Source of the DNA: Acidobacteriaceae bacterium
GTDB lineage: Bacteria; Acidobacteriota; Terriglobia; Terriglobales; Acidobacteriaceae
Direction of reading: 5' to 3'
DNA: 64,000 bases
Assembly: GCA_027449545.1 (NCBI GenBank)
Contig: DAIDLI010000122.1
Span: 1 to 64,000 of the forward strand
The notes under the pieces are model-generated. The model did no database searches and was not told the DNA's origin. It saw only the letters and a program-made list of their open reading frames with translations. The translations under genes and the position numbers were made by a program. Numbering within the stretch: position 1 is the stretch's first letter; each line of letters opens with the position of its first letter. This document shows positions 45,201 to 54,247 of the stretch, one piece after another.

Positions 45201-46901
45201 ATGAGAAGAACGGATCTGAATCGACGCGAGCTCTTGCTGGGCGGCGGCATCATGACCGCCGGAGCGTTTCTTCCAGCAACGGCCGCTGCATTGGGCGGAA
45301 ATTCAGCAAGCGCCTATCCTGATCGCGCCCCATCCAGTGGCGATCCCATTGCCATCGGCAAAGAGATTGCGATTGTCGAAACCCGGTATGGCAAGGTCGC
45401 GGGATATACCGACCGTGGTGTGCTCGCGTTCAAAGGGATTCCCTACGGGGCGACCACGGCCGGCGCGGGACGTTTCAAAGCCCCGAAACCGCCGGCCGCT
45501 TGGACCGGAGTACGCAGCAGCCGGCACTTCGGGCCTGAATCGCCGCAGGCCTACCGAGCGATCTGGGAAAACGATGAGGAGGGCTTTCTCTTCCAGTGGG
45601 ATTACGGCCGCCAGAGCGAGGATTGCTTGCGGCTGAATGTCTGGAGTCCCTCGACGGAAGGCACGCACCGTCCGGTGCTCGTCTACCTGCATGGCGGCGG
45701 CTACTCGGTAGGGTCCAGCTCGGAACTGAAGATGTTCGACGGCGTCCATCTCGCCAGGCGTGGCGATGTCGTGCTGGTTACGATCAATCACCGGCTGAAC
45801 GTGGTTGGCTATTTCGACTTATCGGCTTACGGTGACGAATTTGCCGAGTCGGGCAATGCGGGAACGCTCGATACGGTTCTAGCTCTGCAATGGGTCCATG
45901 ACAACATTGCCCAGTTTGGAGGCGACCCGGGGAACGTGATGATCTTCGGGCAGTCGGGCGGTGGCGGAAAGGTGTGCACCCTGATGGCCACGCCGGCCGC
46001 GCGCGGACTCTTTCACAAGGCCGCCGTGGAAAGCGGTGCGACCATTCGGATCGGAACTCAAGATCGCAGCCGCGAACTGGCCGAGCGCACCTTAAAGCGC
46101 CTGGGGATTGCTCCCAGCGAGGTACGCACGCTCCAGCAGATGCCTTATGCGCAATTGGAGGCCGCAGCGAGCGCAGTAATTGCCGAAGCGCGGCCGAAGG
46201 GCCCGTTCGATATGAGGCATCTGAACCGGTACCTGGGTTACGTGCCGGTGGTGGATGGGAAGGTGGTCACCCAGCAGCCATTCGATCCGGCTGCGCCGGC
46301 CAGCGCTGCTCCGATTCCGCTTCTGATTGGCAACACGCTGAACGAGATGACGAATGGCATCAATCATCCGGACGCGTTTGAGATGACCGAGGCGCAGTTG
46401 CAGGAGAAAGCCAACCAGAGCTTCAATGGGCATGGCACGGAGGTGATCGCCAGCTATCGCGAGCTATATTCCAATGCCAATCCGTTTCAGCTATGGTCCA
46501 TCCTCAATACGTCGCGGATGCGCAGCTCAAGCCTGACGCTGGCGGAAACCAAGGCCAAGCAGCCGGCACCTGTCTATGTCTACCAGTTTGCCTGGCAGAC
46601 GCCCGTTCTCGACGGCCGTCCCATGGCTTTCCATTGCGCCGAGCTTCCCTTTGTGTTCGATAATCCTGACCTCTGTGAACACATGACCGGCGGAGGAGAA
46701 GCAGCGCATGTGCTGGCGGGCAAGGTCAGCCAGGCATGGATCCATTTTGCTCGCTCCGGCGATCCGAATCACTCCGGAATTCCACACTGGAATCGCTTCG
46801 ATACGAGCACCAAGACAACCATGGTGTTCGACGATACCTGCGAAGCAAAGGACAACCTTGATACGAAGCAACTGAATTTGATCGAGGGCCTGTCCGTCTA
46901 G
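45201..46901 (+). CDS. Type-B carboxylesterase, Tat-exported
   Basis: A 566-residue esterase of the cholinesterase-like family. ATG 45201 has GGGGAGG upstream. Twin-arginine signal NRRELLLGGGIMTAGAFL. Marks are KGIPYGATTAGAGRFKAPKPP, SEDCLRLNVWSP, VLVYLHGGGYSVGSS (oxyanion) and the nucleophile elbow FGQSGGGGKV; the usual final Ala-Gly after the Ser-Gly is replaced by Gly-Gly. The late His is in FHCAELPFVF. It lies 128 bases after the tannase and is likely to act on aromatic or acyl esters with it. Confidence 0.88.
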   Translation: MRRTDLNRRELLLGGGIMTAGAFLPATAAALGGNSASAYPDRAPSSGDPIAIGKEIAIVETRYGKVAGYTDRGVLAFKGIPYGATTAGAGRFKAPKPPAAWTGVRSSRHFGPESPQAYRAIWENDEEGFLFQWDYGRQSEDCLRLNVWSPSTEGTHRPVLVYLHGGGYSVGSSSELKMFDGVHLARRGDVVLVTINHRLNVVGYFDLSAYGDEFAESGNAGTLDTVLALQWVHDNIAQFGGDPGNVMIFGQSGGGGKVCTLMATPAARGLFHKAAVESGATIRIGTQDRSRELAERTLKRLGIAPSEVRTLQQMPYAQLEAAASAVIAEARPKGPFDMRHLNRYLGYVPVVDGKVVTQQPFDPAAPASAAPIPLLIGNTLNEMTNGINHPDAFEMTEAQLQEKANQSFNGHGTEVIASYRELYSNANPFQLWSILNTSRMRSSSLTLAETKAKQPAPVYVYQFAWQTPVLDGRPMAFHCAELPFVFDNPDLCEHMTGGGEAAHVLAGKVSQAWIHFARSGDPNHSGIPHWNRFDTSTKTTMVFDDTCEAKDNLDTKQLNLIEGLSV

Positions 46902-46973
46902 GAATGCGGGGTAAGCCGGTTCTCGCGATAGCCCCATGAGCATTATGATCTTGATCCCTGTGAGGAGATTCTC

Positions 46974-47984
46974 GTGAAGAAATGCGGCATCCTGCTGGCA
47001 ATCCTCAACCTTGCGGCCATTCTTCTGGGTGCTGGCAGACTCCAGGCACAACAGTCGGCTGACTTCCCGCGCCAGCTTCCCCCACGGATTCGGCAGTATC
47101 TGGAACAGATAACGCCTCCTCCGACGGTTTCACTTCCGCTCTACGGGGCCGCTCCGATTCCCAATTCCAAGCCGACGCCGAATGAGGAAAAGATGACTGG
47201 CTGGGGCCAGATGATCGATGTCTCGCGGCCTGAACTGGAAGTGTTTTTACCGGCCAAGGTGAAAGCCAATGGCGCCAGCATCATCATTTTCCCAGGCGGC
47301 GGCTATGTCGGGCTTACCTGGAAGACTGAAGGGCCGTCGATGGGGCGATTCTTTCAGGACTATGGCATCGCGGCGTTCGTGGTGAAATACCGTCTCCCGA
47401 GCGAGAAAACGATGGCTGATCCGTCGCTCGGTCCCATTGAGGATGCCGAGCAGGCGATGATTCTGGTTCGCGAACATGCAAAGGAATGGCATCTTGATCC
47501 GAACCGGGTCGGAATCATCGGCTTCTCCGCCGGGGGACATCTCGCTTCAACCTTGGGAACGCATTTTGGGACGGACTATGTTGCAAACCCGGAGCACATC
47601 AACCTGCGGCCCGACTTCATGATCCTCTGCTATCCGGTTATCAGTATGGATCCAGCGATTGCGCATATGGGGTCGCGCATTGCGCTCCTCGGCCAGCATC
47701 CCACCGCTGACAAGGTGCGGCTCTTTTCCAACGAGCTTCAGGTAACCAAAGAGACGCCGCCGACGCTCCTCCTGCATGCCGCCGATGACCGGCTGGTGGA
47801 CGTCGACAACAGCGTCCGGTTTTTCGAGGCGCTGCGCCACGCAGGCGTGCCGGTCGATATGACGATCTTTCGCAAAGGGGAACACGCATTCGTGCTTCTC
47901 CCCAGGGATCAGTGGCTGTCGATCGTCATTGGCTGGATTCAGGGAAATGGCTGGACGAACCAGAAGGCCAAACAGCCGAACTAG
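46974..47984 (+). CDS. Secreted alpha/beta hydrolase, acetyl-esterase-like
   Basis: A 336-residue exported esterase. GTG 46974 has GAGGAG six bases upstream. The signal peptide (GILLAILNLAAILLGAGRLQAQ) is clear. Motifs are IIIFPGGGYVGLTWKTEG (oxyanion), VGIIGFSAGGHLASTLG (Ser), LLHAADDRLVDV (Asp) and KGEHAFVL (His). It is paralogous to the gene at 34864 and is the last of three consecutive esterases, followed by the sigma-factor promoter. Confidence 0.85.
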   Translation: MKKCGILLAILNLAAILLGAGRLQAQQSADFPRQLPPRIRQYLEQITPPPTVSLPLYGAAPIPNSKPTPNEEKMTGWGQMIDVSRPELEVFLPAKVKANGASIIIFPGGGYVGLTWKTEGPSMGRFFQDYGIAAFVVKYRLPSEKTMADPSLGPIEDAEQAMILVREHAKEWHLDPNRVGIIGFSAGGHLASTLGTHFGTDYVANPEHINLRPDFMILCYPVISMDPAIAHMGSRIALLGQHPTADKVRLFSNELQVTKETPPTLLLHAADDRLVDVDNSVRFFEALRHAGVPVDMTIFRKGEHAFVLLPRDQWLSIVIGWIQGNGWTNQKAKQPN

Positions 47985-48019
47985 TGACTTTTGCCCCAAT
48001 CCAGCGGCCCGGAGCAATT

Positions 48020-48075
48020 GTATAGGCAGGAATCTGATTCGCCGTCTTGACAGCGCCGGATTGAGTTCCTAGTAT
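48020..48075 (+). promoter_or_regulatory. Promoter with GTATAGGCA element upstream of the ECF sigma gene
   Basis: GTATAGGCA (48020-48028), 18 bases, TTGACA (48047-48052), 17 bases, TAGTAT (48070-48075). Compared with the other two promoters the element is ten bases, one helical turn, nearer the -35. The sigma-factor start is about 300 bases downstream. Confidence 0.6.
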
Positions 48076-48378
48076 TCCGATTCTAAATAGGTCATCGCAA
48101 GATGGATGCAGATGGTAAGGCTTCAGGGAAGGCCAATGCCAATCTGTCACCCCGATGAAAAGCAGTGTCCCAGCAGGAACGGTAAGCGGATACGAGACTG
48201 TTGTCCAGTCGCAGACATTGCCGGCAATGAGGGTGCTGTCGGTGCGCGCACATTGAGCAGCATTGCTGTGAGTCTCTCCCGCTACATTGGGAATGCTCCG
48301 CATCATCGGTGAAGATTCTTCTCGCTTTTATTATTTCTGGTTGAATGCCAGGCTGCGATTCCTTCGGGAGGCCACCGC

Positions 48379-49125
48379 GTGTCGAATATTCGTTCTTTGC
48401 TCCACCCCTTGAGCTTCAGCAAAGACATCTACGAGGGTTTGGATCCGGATCTGATGCCTGCTCCTGATGACTCGCGAAAGCGGGCAGGTGAGAGTGCCGA
48501 AGATGCTGCCTTGATTCAGGCCATGCAGGGCGGTTGTGAACAATCCTTCGACCTGTTGTTTGCGCGCTACTGGAAGCTCGTGTTCTCGATTGCGTGGAAG
48601 ATCCTGCGACAGCGGACAGAGTCGGAAGATGTGGTCCAGGACGTGTTTCTCGCTATTTACCAGCAGAGCGCCCAATACGACCCGTGCCGGGCTTCGGTCA
48701 GAACCTGGATCGCGCAGTTCGCGTATTACAAGGCGCTGCTGCGGCGCAGGTCGCTTCAAGTGGCTGCTGCCGCCAATCTCGACGAATTGAAGGAATTTGA
48801 AATCGGGTTGTCACGCTTCGGCCAAATGGAGGACGTGCTCGAAAGAGCTGCTTTTGTGGAGCAGTGCCTGGCAGTGGTCAATCCGCGGCAGCGCAGGCTT
48901 CTGGAACTGGTGCATTTTGATGGTTACACACTGACGGAGGCCGCCACGATCCTGAAGCAGTCGCTGCCCAATACGCGCAACCTTTACTATCGCGGCCTGA
49001 ATGCGCTCAGGATCCAGATGCAAGGGCAACATCTGCCGAGCTCACGCATCCAGCCGCAGTTGAACGAGGCTTTGCCTGAACGGGGCAGCCAACCGCTCAT
49101 TTTAGGACGGACCTGTCGGCCATGA
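48379..49125 (+). CDS. ECF-type RNA polymerase sigma factor
   Basis: A 248-residue sigma factor, large for the ECF group because of about 40 extra N-terminal and 30 extra C-terminal residues. GTG 48379 has CGGGAGG upstream. Sigma2 region: FDLLFARYWKLVFSIAWKIL, SEDVVQDVFLAIYQQ (about 58-95). Sigma4 region: LERAAFVEQCLAVVNPRQRRLLELVHFDGYTLTEAA, then LKQSLPNTRNLYYRGL (about 150-212). Its last codons overlap the start of the anti-sigma gene, so translation is coupled. It probably directs transcription of downstream transporter genes, which is inferred from gene order. Confidence 0.9.
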   Translation: MSNIRSLLHPLSFSKDIYEGLDPDLMPAPDDSRKRAGESAEDAALIQAMQGGCEQSFDLLFARYWKLVFSIAWKILRQRTESEDVVQDVFLAIYQQSAQYDPCRASVRTWIAQFAYYKALLRRRSLQVAAAANLDELKEFEIGLSRFGQMEDVLERAAFVEQCLAVVNPRQRRLLELVHFDGYTLTEAATILKQSLPNTRNLYYRGLNALRIQMQGQHLPSSRIQPQLNEALPERGSQPLILGRTCRP

Positions 49126-50438
49126 ATGCATCGCGCTGTTCACTCTTCAGCAATATGGGCCCTGAAAAGGTAGACGAACTGTGCTGTCTTTATGCCTTGG
49201 GCGAGCTCTCTCCCGAGGAGATCCTTCGCGTGCGGGGGCATCTTCTGGAATGCCAGCGGTGTCGCAGCCTGGTAGAAGAATTCGAGAGGATCATGCTTTT
49301 CGATATTCCTTCCGTTTCGGTGCTTCGTTCCGAGGGCACAGTTCCTGAAGATCCAGAATCGGTAGATCCAACAAAGCTCCTGGAAAGGGTTCGCGAAAAG
49401 GCCCGCTCGGTACCTGAGGAATACGATCCGGAGGCGAAGTGGAAGGCTGCTGTCGAATGCGCGCCGCCGCTGCCCCGGCCTGTACGGCGCTGGCGCGGAT
49501 TGCGATTCGCGGCACTGGCAGCCGGATGGCTGATCGCTATGTTGCTGATCCCCTATCGGGGATCATTCCAGCAGAAGCAGAAAACTGCAGGCGTGCCCGA
49601 AACGCGCGCGATAGAGCAGCGCGGGCAGGCTCTTGCGGCCCGGGCGGCTGAGCTCTCCCGACGGCTGCAAGCCGCCGATGCCACCGTGAAGAGTCTCGAA
49701 GCTGAGCTTGCGCGAAGTTCGGAGCGGGGACGCATCGCCCAGTCGCAGATGGCGCGCATTCAGCTGCGCAATCAGGATTTGAATGGCAGTAACTCCGACC
49801 TGCATGCTCAACTACACCAGCAAGAGGAGCTTATTGCGCAGGAACAGGCGCAACTGCAACTGACACGCGATAGCCTGAACGCAGAGCTCGCAGCAAAGAA
49901 CGCGCTCCAGGAACAGCTCGAGGACGTCAACAGCAGGCTGGATAAGCAAAGGCAGGAGGTCGCCAGGCTGGTTCGCGTCGCCGCCACTGTACCGGCTGCC
50001 TATCCCGTATCGGAAAGCAAGGTGAGCGAAGGGGAGGCGCGAGAGATCCTCGGAGCGCGGGACCTGCACATCGTGGACGTCTACGATGTAGATGATTCAG
50101 GCGCGGCCTCGCATGCTTACGGACGCATCTATTACGTCAACCATCGCGTGCTGGTCTTCTACGCCTTCGACCTTTCCGGGCTGGAAAAGAACCACAAGCT
50201 TGTGGCATTTCAAGCGTGGGGTTTCCGCCAGCCGCGTTCCTCCAAGGTTGAAAGCCTCGGCTTGTTCTATCTGGACAATGCAACCTTGAACCGATGGGCG
50301 CTGCGAATTTCAAACCCTGAAGTTCTTTCACGTATCGATACGCTCTTTGTCACCGTGGAGCCGCCGGGCGGCAGTCGCTTCCCCAAGGGGCGGCGGTTGC
50401 TCATGGCTTCGTTAGCTGGCCCGCCGAATCATCCCTGA
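49122..50438 (+). CDS. Anti-sigma factor with zinc-binding head, TM helix and long coiled coil
   Basis: A 438-residue membrane anti-sigma factor. The start overlaps the sigma stop by four bases (ATGA). Zinc anti-sigma motif His40-x3-Cys44-x2-Cys47 (RGHLLECQRCRS). One TM helix (about 127-145, FAALAAGWLIAMLLI). A heptad-like coiled coil of about 125 residues (165-290, rich in Ala/Glu/Gln/Leu) follows. The C-terminal globular domain (about 300-438: LHIVDVYDVDDSG, YGRIYYVNHRVLVFYAFDLSG) is one I do not recognise. The C-terminal half is far larger than in typical anti-sigma factors and probably senses or contacts something in the periplasm. Confidence 0.82.
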   Translation: MNASRCSLFSNMGPEKVDELCCLYALGELSPEEILRVRGHLLECQRCRSLVEEFERIMLFDIPSVSVLRSEGTVPEDPESVDPTKLLERVREKARSVPEEYDPEAKWKAAVECAPPLPRPVRRWRGLRFAALAAGWLIAMLLIPYRGSFQQKQKTAGVPETRAIEQRGQALAARAAELSRRLQAADATVKSLEAELARSSERGRIAQSQMARIQLRNQDLNGSNSDLHAQLHQQEELIAQEQAQLQLTRDSLNAELAAKNALQEQLEDVNSRLDKQRQEVARLVRVAATVPAAYPVSESKVSEGEAREILGARDLHIVDVYDVDDSGAASHAYGRIYYVNHRVLVFYAFDLSGLEKNHKLVAFQAWGFRQPRSSKVESLGLFYLDNATLNRWALRISNPEVLSRIDTLFVTVEPPGGSRFPKGRRLLMASLAGPPNHP

Positions 50439-50564
50439 TCGCCAAGCAGGGATGTCAGGGAGAGCAATTGCCTAGACAGCTAAATCGAAGCTGGAAGCGA
50501 TGTCTGTGAGAACATTTCGCGGCAATCTGAAATTCATCTATGAAACACTCCCTGGAGGTCATGG

Positions 50565-53500
50565 ATGAGATTGCTGCGGTGGCTGTCTTTGGCATTTGTG
50601 TTTTCATGGAGCGCTCTCTACGCAGTCGGGCAACTTACGTCGGCGACCTTAACCGGCGCCGTTTCCGATCCAAGCGGGGCGTCCATTCCCGGAGCGTCCG
50701 TGGTGGTGGAGAATCTGGAAACCCATGTGCGGGTGCCGGCAGTGACCAATTCAGCAGGTTTCTACCGGGTACTCGGCCTGCTGCCGGGTATCTATCGCGT
50801 CACGGCTACCAAGCCGGGATTCAAGTCTGTGGTACGCGATGGCATCGAACTGCACGCGCAGGATGAGGTCGCCATCAACTTCAGGCTGCAGGTAGGCTCC
50901 GTTACCGAGACTGTCACAGTCGACTCAGGGGAACCGCTGCTCCAGACTGAATCCGACACGGTCAGCACCGTCATCGAATCGCAGCAGATTCAGAACACAC
51001 CCCTCAACGGCCGAAATGTGATGAATCTAACCGCGCTCACGCCGGGCGTGGTGCCGCAGGGCGCGACCTCTGGCAACCCGATTGGAAACCAGGCAGCGAT
51101 CGGGAATTACACCAATCCGGCCGGGTGGGGTAATTACCAAATCGGAGGCGCCATCACGGGCGGGAATATCGAGTACGTGGATGGCGGCCCGCTCAACCTC
51201 CCCATTGCGAACTGGATGGGCCTGGTTCCCACGCAAGATTCCATTCAAGAGTTCCGCGTAGAGACCAATAACATCAGCCCAGAATACGGCCGCTATTACG
51301 GCGGTGTCATCAACTTCACCACCAAGTCCGGAACGAATGATTTTCACGGCACTGTCTACGAATATCTTCGCAATACCGTTTTGGATGCCAACAGTTTCTT
51401 CAACAAGCACAACCCGACTAACCTGATTGCGCGTCCTCCTGTCCAGCAGAACCAGTATGGCGCCGCCCTGGGCGGCCCAATCATGAAAGACAAAGCATTC
51501 TTTTTCGGCAACTGGGAAGGATACGCGAACCGATCCGGATTGCCGTATCAGACCATCGTTCCCTCGCTGGCAGAGACCACGGGCGACTTTACCGGGGACG
51601 CTCCCGTCTATTACACCAGTACCCTGAATAGCGGCAATCCGCAACAAGTCTCGTGCAATGGAGTTGCAAACAAGGTTTGTCCGGACTCGACCGCTTTGTA
51701 CATGGCCAGCGTCTACAAGTACTGGACGAAGCCGAACATTCCTGGAGCGCCCGAGGGCCAGATCAACTTTGCCACCAATGCCAGTTCAGGGGATAACAGC
51801 AACCAGTACAACTTCCGCACCGACTACACTCTTGGTTCGCGCCAGCAGCTTTTCGCGCGCTACACCATGTGGAAGACAAAGACTCTCGCCACCAACTACT
51901 ACCACAACAATGTCCCTCAACCTGAAGTGTTGAGCACGTCCGATCAGGCGGTGGTGGGCGACACCATCACCATCAATCCAACCACCGTCATCGATGTGAG
52001 GGCAGCTTACCTGAGGTTCCTCTTCACTTCGCAGCCGCCGAACATCGGTCATGTCGACCTCTCGCAGTTTGGCCCTGCATACGGCGCATTGCAGGGGCAA
52101 GCGACGTATGATGTTCTTCCGGTCCCCTATCTGATTGGCTACGGAAGCCAGTTCCCGCTGCTGATTATCAACGTGATCCAGTACTACAACTTCGACACCT
52201 ACAATCTGTCGTTCAATATCAGCAAGACTATGGGAAAGCATGCTCTGATGTTCGGGGGCTCGGCGGAACGCGCTGAAGCGTACCTTTCCGGATTGACCGG
52301 TTTGGGTCCCACGGGCGTGTTCTTCTTCCTGCCGAACGTTCCTACCACCAATCCCTTTGCAAACTTTATGCTGGGCGCGGATATTCCGGTGGTGAGCAAC
52401 ATCGGCGTCGGCCGCAGCACCAGCACGGTGAACACGTTTCAGGGCTACTATATTGACGACATCTACCACGTGACACCGCGCCTGACGCTCACAGGCGGCG
52501 TGCGGTGGGAACTGCCCGGCGGGTACGCGGAGAAGCATAACCTCAACACGGTATTCCTGCCCAACCTTCCGAGCCCCCTGGGAACCATTCAGAACCCAGC
52601 AACTGGGGCTTCGCAGGCTCTCAAGGGGAATCTTGCCCTTGTGGCTTCGGCAGCCTATCCAAGCCGGAACGACAATATCAACTACTACCATCTGTTTGCT
52701 CCCAGTGTCGGATTTTCTTATCGCGTCTTCCAGAACACGATCCTGCGGGGCGGTTTCGGAATGTCCTATGTCGACCTGGACGCAAATGGGTCCACCACTC
52801 CGCAAAGTTCGCCGATCACTTCGCTGACTCTTCCCGCTCTGGGGCCACTCAGCAACCCGTTTCCGCAACTCAATGGTCATCTGCCGCAGCCGGTGGGCCG
52901 CGATCCCAACTTCTCCAAGAGCATTCAAGGCCTCAGCGTGGGCGGGAATGTGCCGGGCTCGCCCTATCCGTACGTCGAACAGTGGAACCTCAACATCCAG
53001 CATCAGCTTCCGGGCAACTCGGTCGTCCAAATTGGCTACCAGGGATCGAAGGGAACTCATATTGAGATTGGGATGAACATGAACCAGATCCCTGACAGCG
53101 TTGCTGCGCAGGCTGCAAGCCAGTACCAGAGCCTGATCAGTTCTGGCGACTCGAGCAAGCAGGCCGACAGTAACACCTTTGTGAATCAGCAGGTCTCCAA
53201 TCCTATGGCTGGGCAGCTTGCTCCGGGTAGTGCATACAACGGCTCGGACATCGCACAGGGGCAGTTGCTGCGCCCTTATCCGCAATTCAACAATGTCACC
53301 AATTCGGCAGCGAATGTGGGCAGCTCGATCTACCATTCGTTGCAGGCAACTTACGAGAAGAACTTCCGGACTGCCGGGACCTTTTTCGCGGCGTATACGT
53401 GGTCGAAGCTGATCGGAACCGTTGATTCCAGAACGGGATTTCTGGAGGGTAATACCACCGGTGGAATTCAGGATTACAACGACCTTGCCAAGGAGCGCTC

Positions 53501-54083
53501 GATTGAAAGCTTCGATGTGCCGCAGCGGCTGGTGCTGAACTATTCTCTGGTCCTGCCCTTCGGCAGAAATCAGTTGTTTCTTTCCAATATCGGCGACGGT
53601 TTGGATCGAGTGGTGAGTGGTTGGCGGGTCAGCAGCATCACCACCTTCCAGCACGGATATCCGATTGCGGTGACGGCGCAGGCGAATGATCTCTCCAACA
53701 GCTTCGGAGCGGGGGGCATTCGTCCCGACCGCGTCCCGGGATGCAGTCCGGCGAAATCGGGGTCGGCAACCTCTCGCCTGAACAAATGGTTTAACACGGC
53801 ATGTTTCGTTCAGCCGCCGACGCCCTTCAGCCTAGGCAACGAGAGCCGCGTAGACTCCCGGCTTTGGGGCCAAGGCATCGACAACTGGGATATGGCGGTG
53901 GCGAAAGATACCAAGATTGCGGAGCGGCTGCATGCCATGTTTGAAGCCGATTTCCTCAACGCCTTCAATCGTACGCAGTTCGCTCCTCCAGCGGCGCAAG
54001 TGGGCTCACCGCTCTATGGTGAGGTTACAGGCACGCTGAACAGCCCAAGAGAAATCCAGTTTGCGCTACGACTCCTCTTTTGA
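50565..54083 (+). CDS. TonB-dependent transporter, Oar-like
   Basis: Outer-membrane transporter of 1172 residues. CTGGAGG lies before ATG 50565. The signal peptide (LLRWLSLAFVFSWSALYAVGQ) runs directly into the regulatory-like domain (SATLTGAVSDPSGASIPGASV, about 25-105). Plug: QNTPLNGRNVMNLTALTPGV, TTKSGTNDFHG, EYLRNTVLDANSFF. The barrel ends FALRLLF. It follows the sigma/anti-sigma pair, a classic place for a transporter under ECF control, though no FecA-type signalling domain is present. It is paralogous to the transporter at 22675. Confidence 0.9.
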   Translation: MRLLRWLSLAFVFSWSALYAVGQLTSATLTGAVSDPSGASIPGASVVVENLETHVRVPAVTNSAGFYRVLGLLPGIYRVTATKPGFKSVVRDGIELHAQDEVAINFRLQVGSVTETVTVDSGEPLLQTESDTVSTVIESQQIQNTPLNGRNVMNLTALTPGVVPQGATSGNPIGNQAAIGNYTNPAGWGNYQIGGAITGGNIEYVDGGPLNLPIANWMGLVPTQDSIQEFRVETNNISPEYGRYYGGVINFTTKSGTNDFHGTVYEYLRNTVLDANSFFNKHNPTNLIARPPVQQNQYGAALGGPIMKDKAFFFGNWEGYANRSGLPYQTIVPSLAETTGDFTGDAPVYYTSTLNSGNPQQVSCNGVANKVCPDSTALYMASVYKYWTKPNIPGAPEGQINFATNASSGDNSNQYNFRTDYTLGSRQQLFARYTMWKTKTLATNYYHNNVPQPEVLSTSDQAVVGDTITINPTTVIDVRAAYLRFLFTSQPPNIGHVDLSQFGPAYGALQGQATYDVLPVPYLIGYGSQFPLLIINVIQYYNFDTYNLSFNISKTMGKHALMFGGSAERAEAYLSGLTGLGPTGVFFFLPNVPTTNPFANFMLGADIPVVSNIGVGRSTSTVNTFQGYYIDDIYHVTPRLTLTGGVRWELPGGYAEKHNLNTVFLPNLPSPLGTIQNPATGASQALKGNLALVASAAYPSRNDNINYYHLFAPSVGFSYRVFQNTILRGGFGMSYVDLDANGSTTPQSSPITSLTLPALGPLSNPFPQLNGHLPQPVGRDPNFSKSIQGLSVGGNVPGSPYPYVEQWNLNIQHQLPGNSVVQIGYQGSKGTHIEIGMNMNQIPDSVAAQAASQYQSLISSGDSSKQADSNTFVNQQVSNPMAGQLAPGSAYNGSDIAQGQLLRPYPQFNNVTNSAANVGSSIYHSLQATYEKNFRTAGTFFAAYTWSKLIGTVDSRTGFLEGNTTGGIQDYNDLAKERSIESFDVPQRLVLNYSLVLPFGRNQLFLSNIGDGLDRVVSGWRVSSITTFQHGYPIAVTAQANDLSNSFGAGGIRPDRVPGCSPAKSGSATSRLNKWFNTACFVQPPTPFSLGNESRVDSRLWGQGIDNWDMAVAKDTKIAERLHAMFEADFLNAFNRTQFAPPAAQVGSPLYGEVTGTLNSPREIQFALRLLF

Positions 54084-54124
54084 GAAAGGTTGATTGCAAT
54101 TCAAGCTCGAGCAGTTTTCCTCCG

Positions 54125-54154
54125 GCGTGCCGTCCGTGTTTGCGGGCGGCACGC
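54125..54154 (+). terminator. Terminator after the transporter
   Basis: GCGTGCCG (54125-54132) pairs perfectly with CGGCACGC (54147-54154), followed by GTTTGTG, 42 bases past the transporter stop. Confidence 0.6.
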
Positions 54155-54247
54155 GTTTGTGCGTTGCCGAGAGGATGGTTCCGGCAAGGAGGCTGATCGG
54201 GCTATCGAATCTTAGGACACAGGGAACTTCTAAAGGGGGCAATACCG

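Noticed and set aside
51786-53654. 622-residue open frame on the minus strand
   Set aside because: It is antisense to the transporter at 50565; composition and lack of start signals mark it as a shadow.
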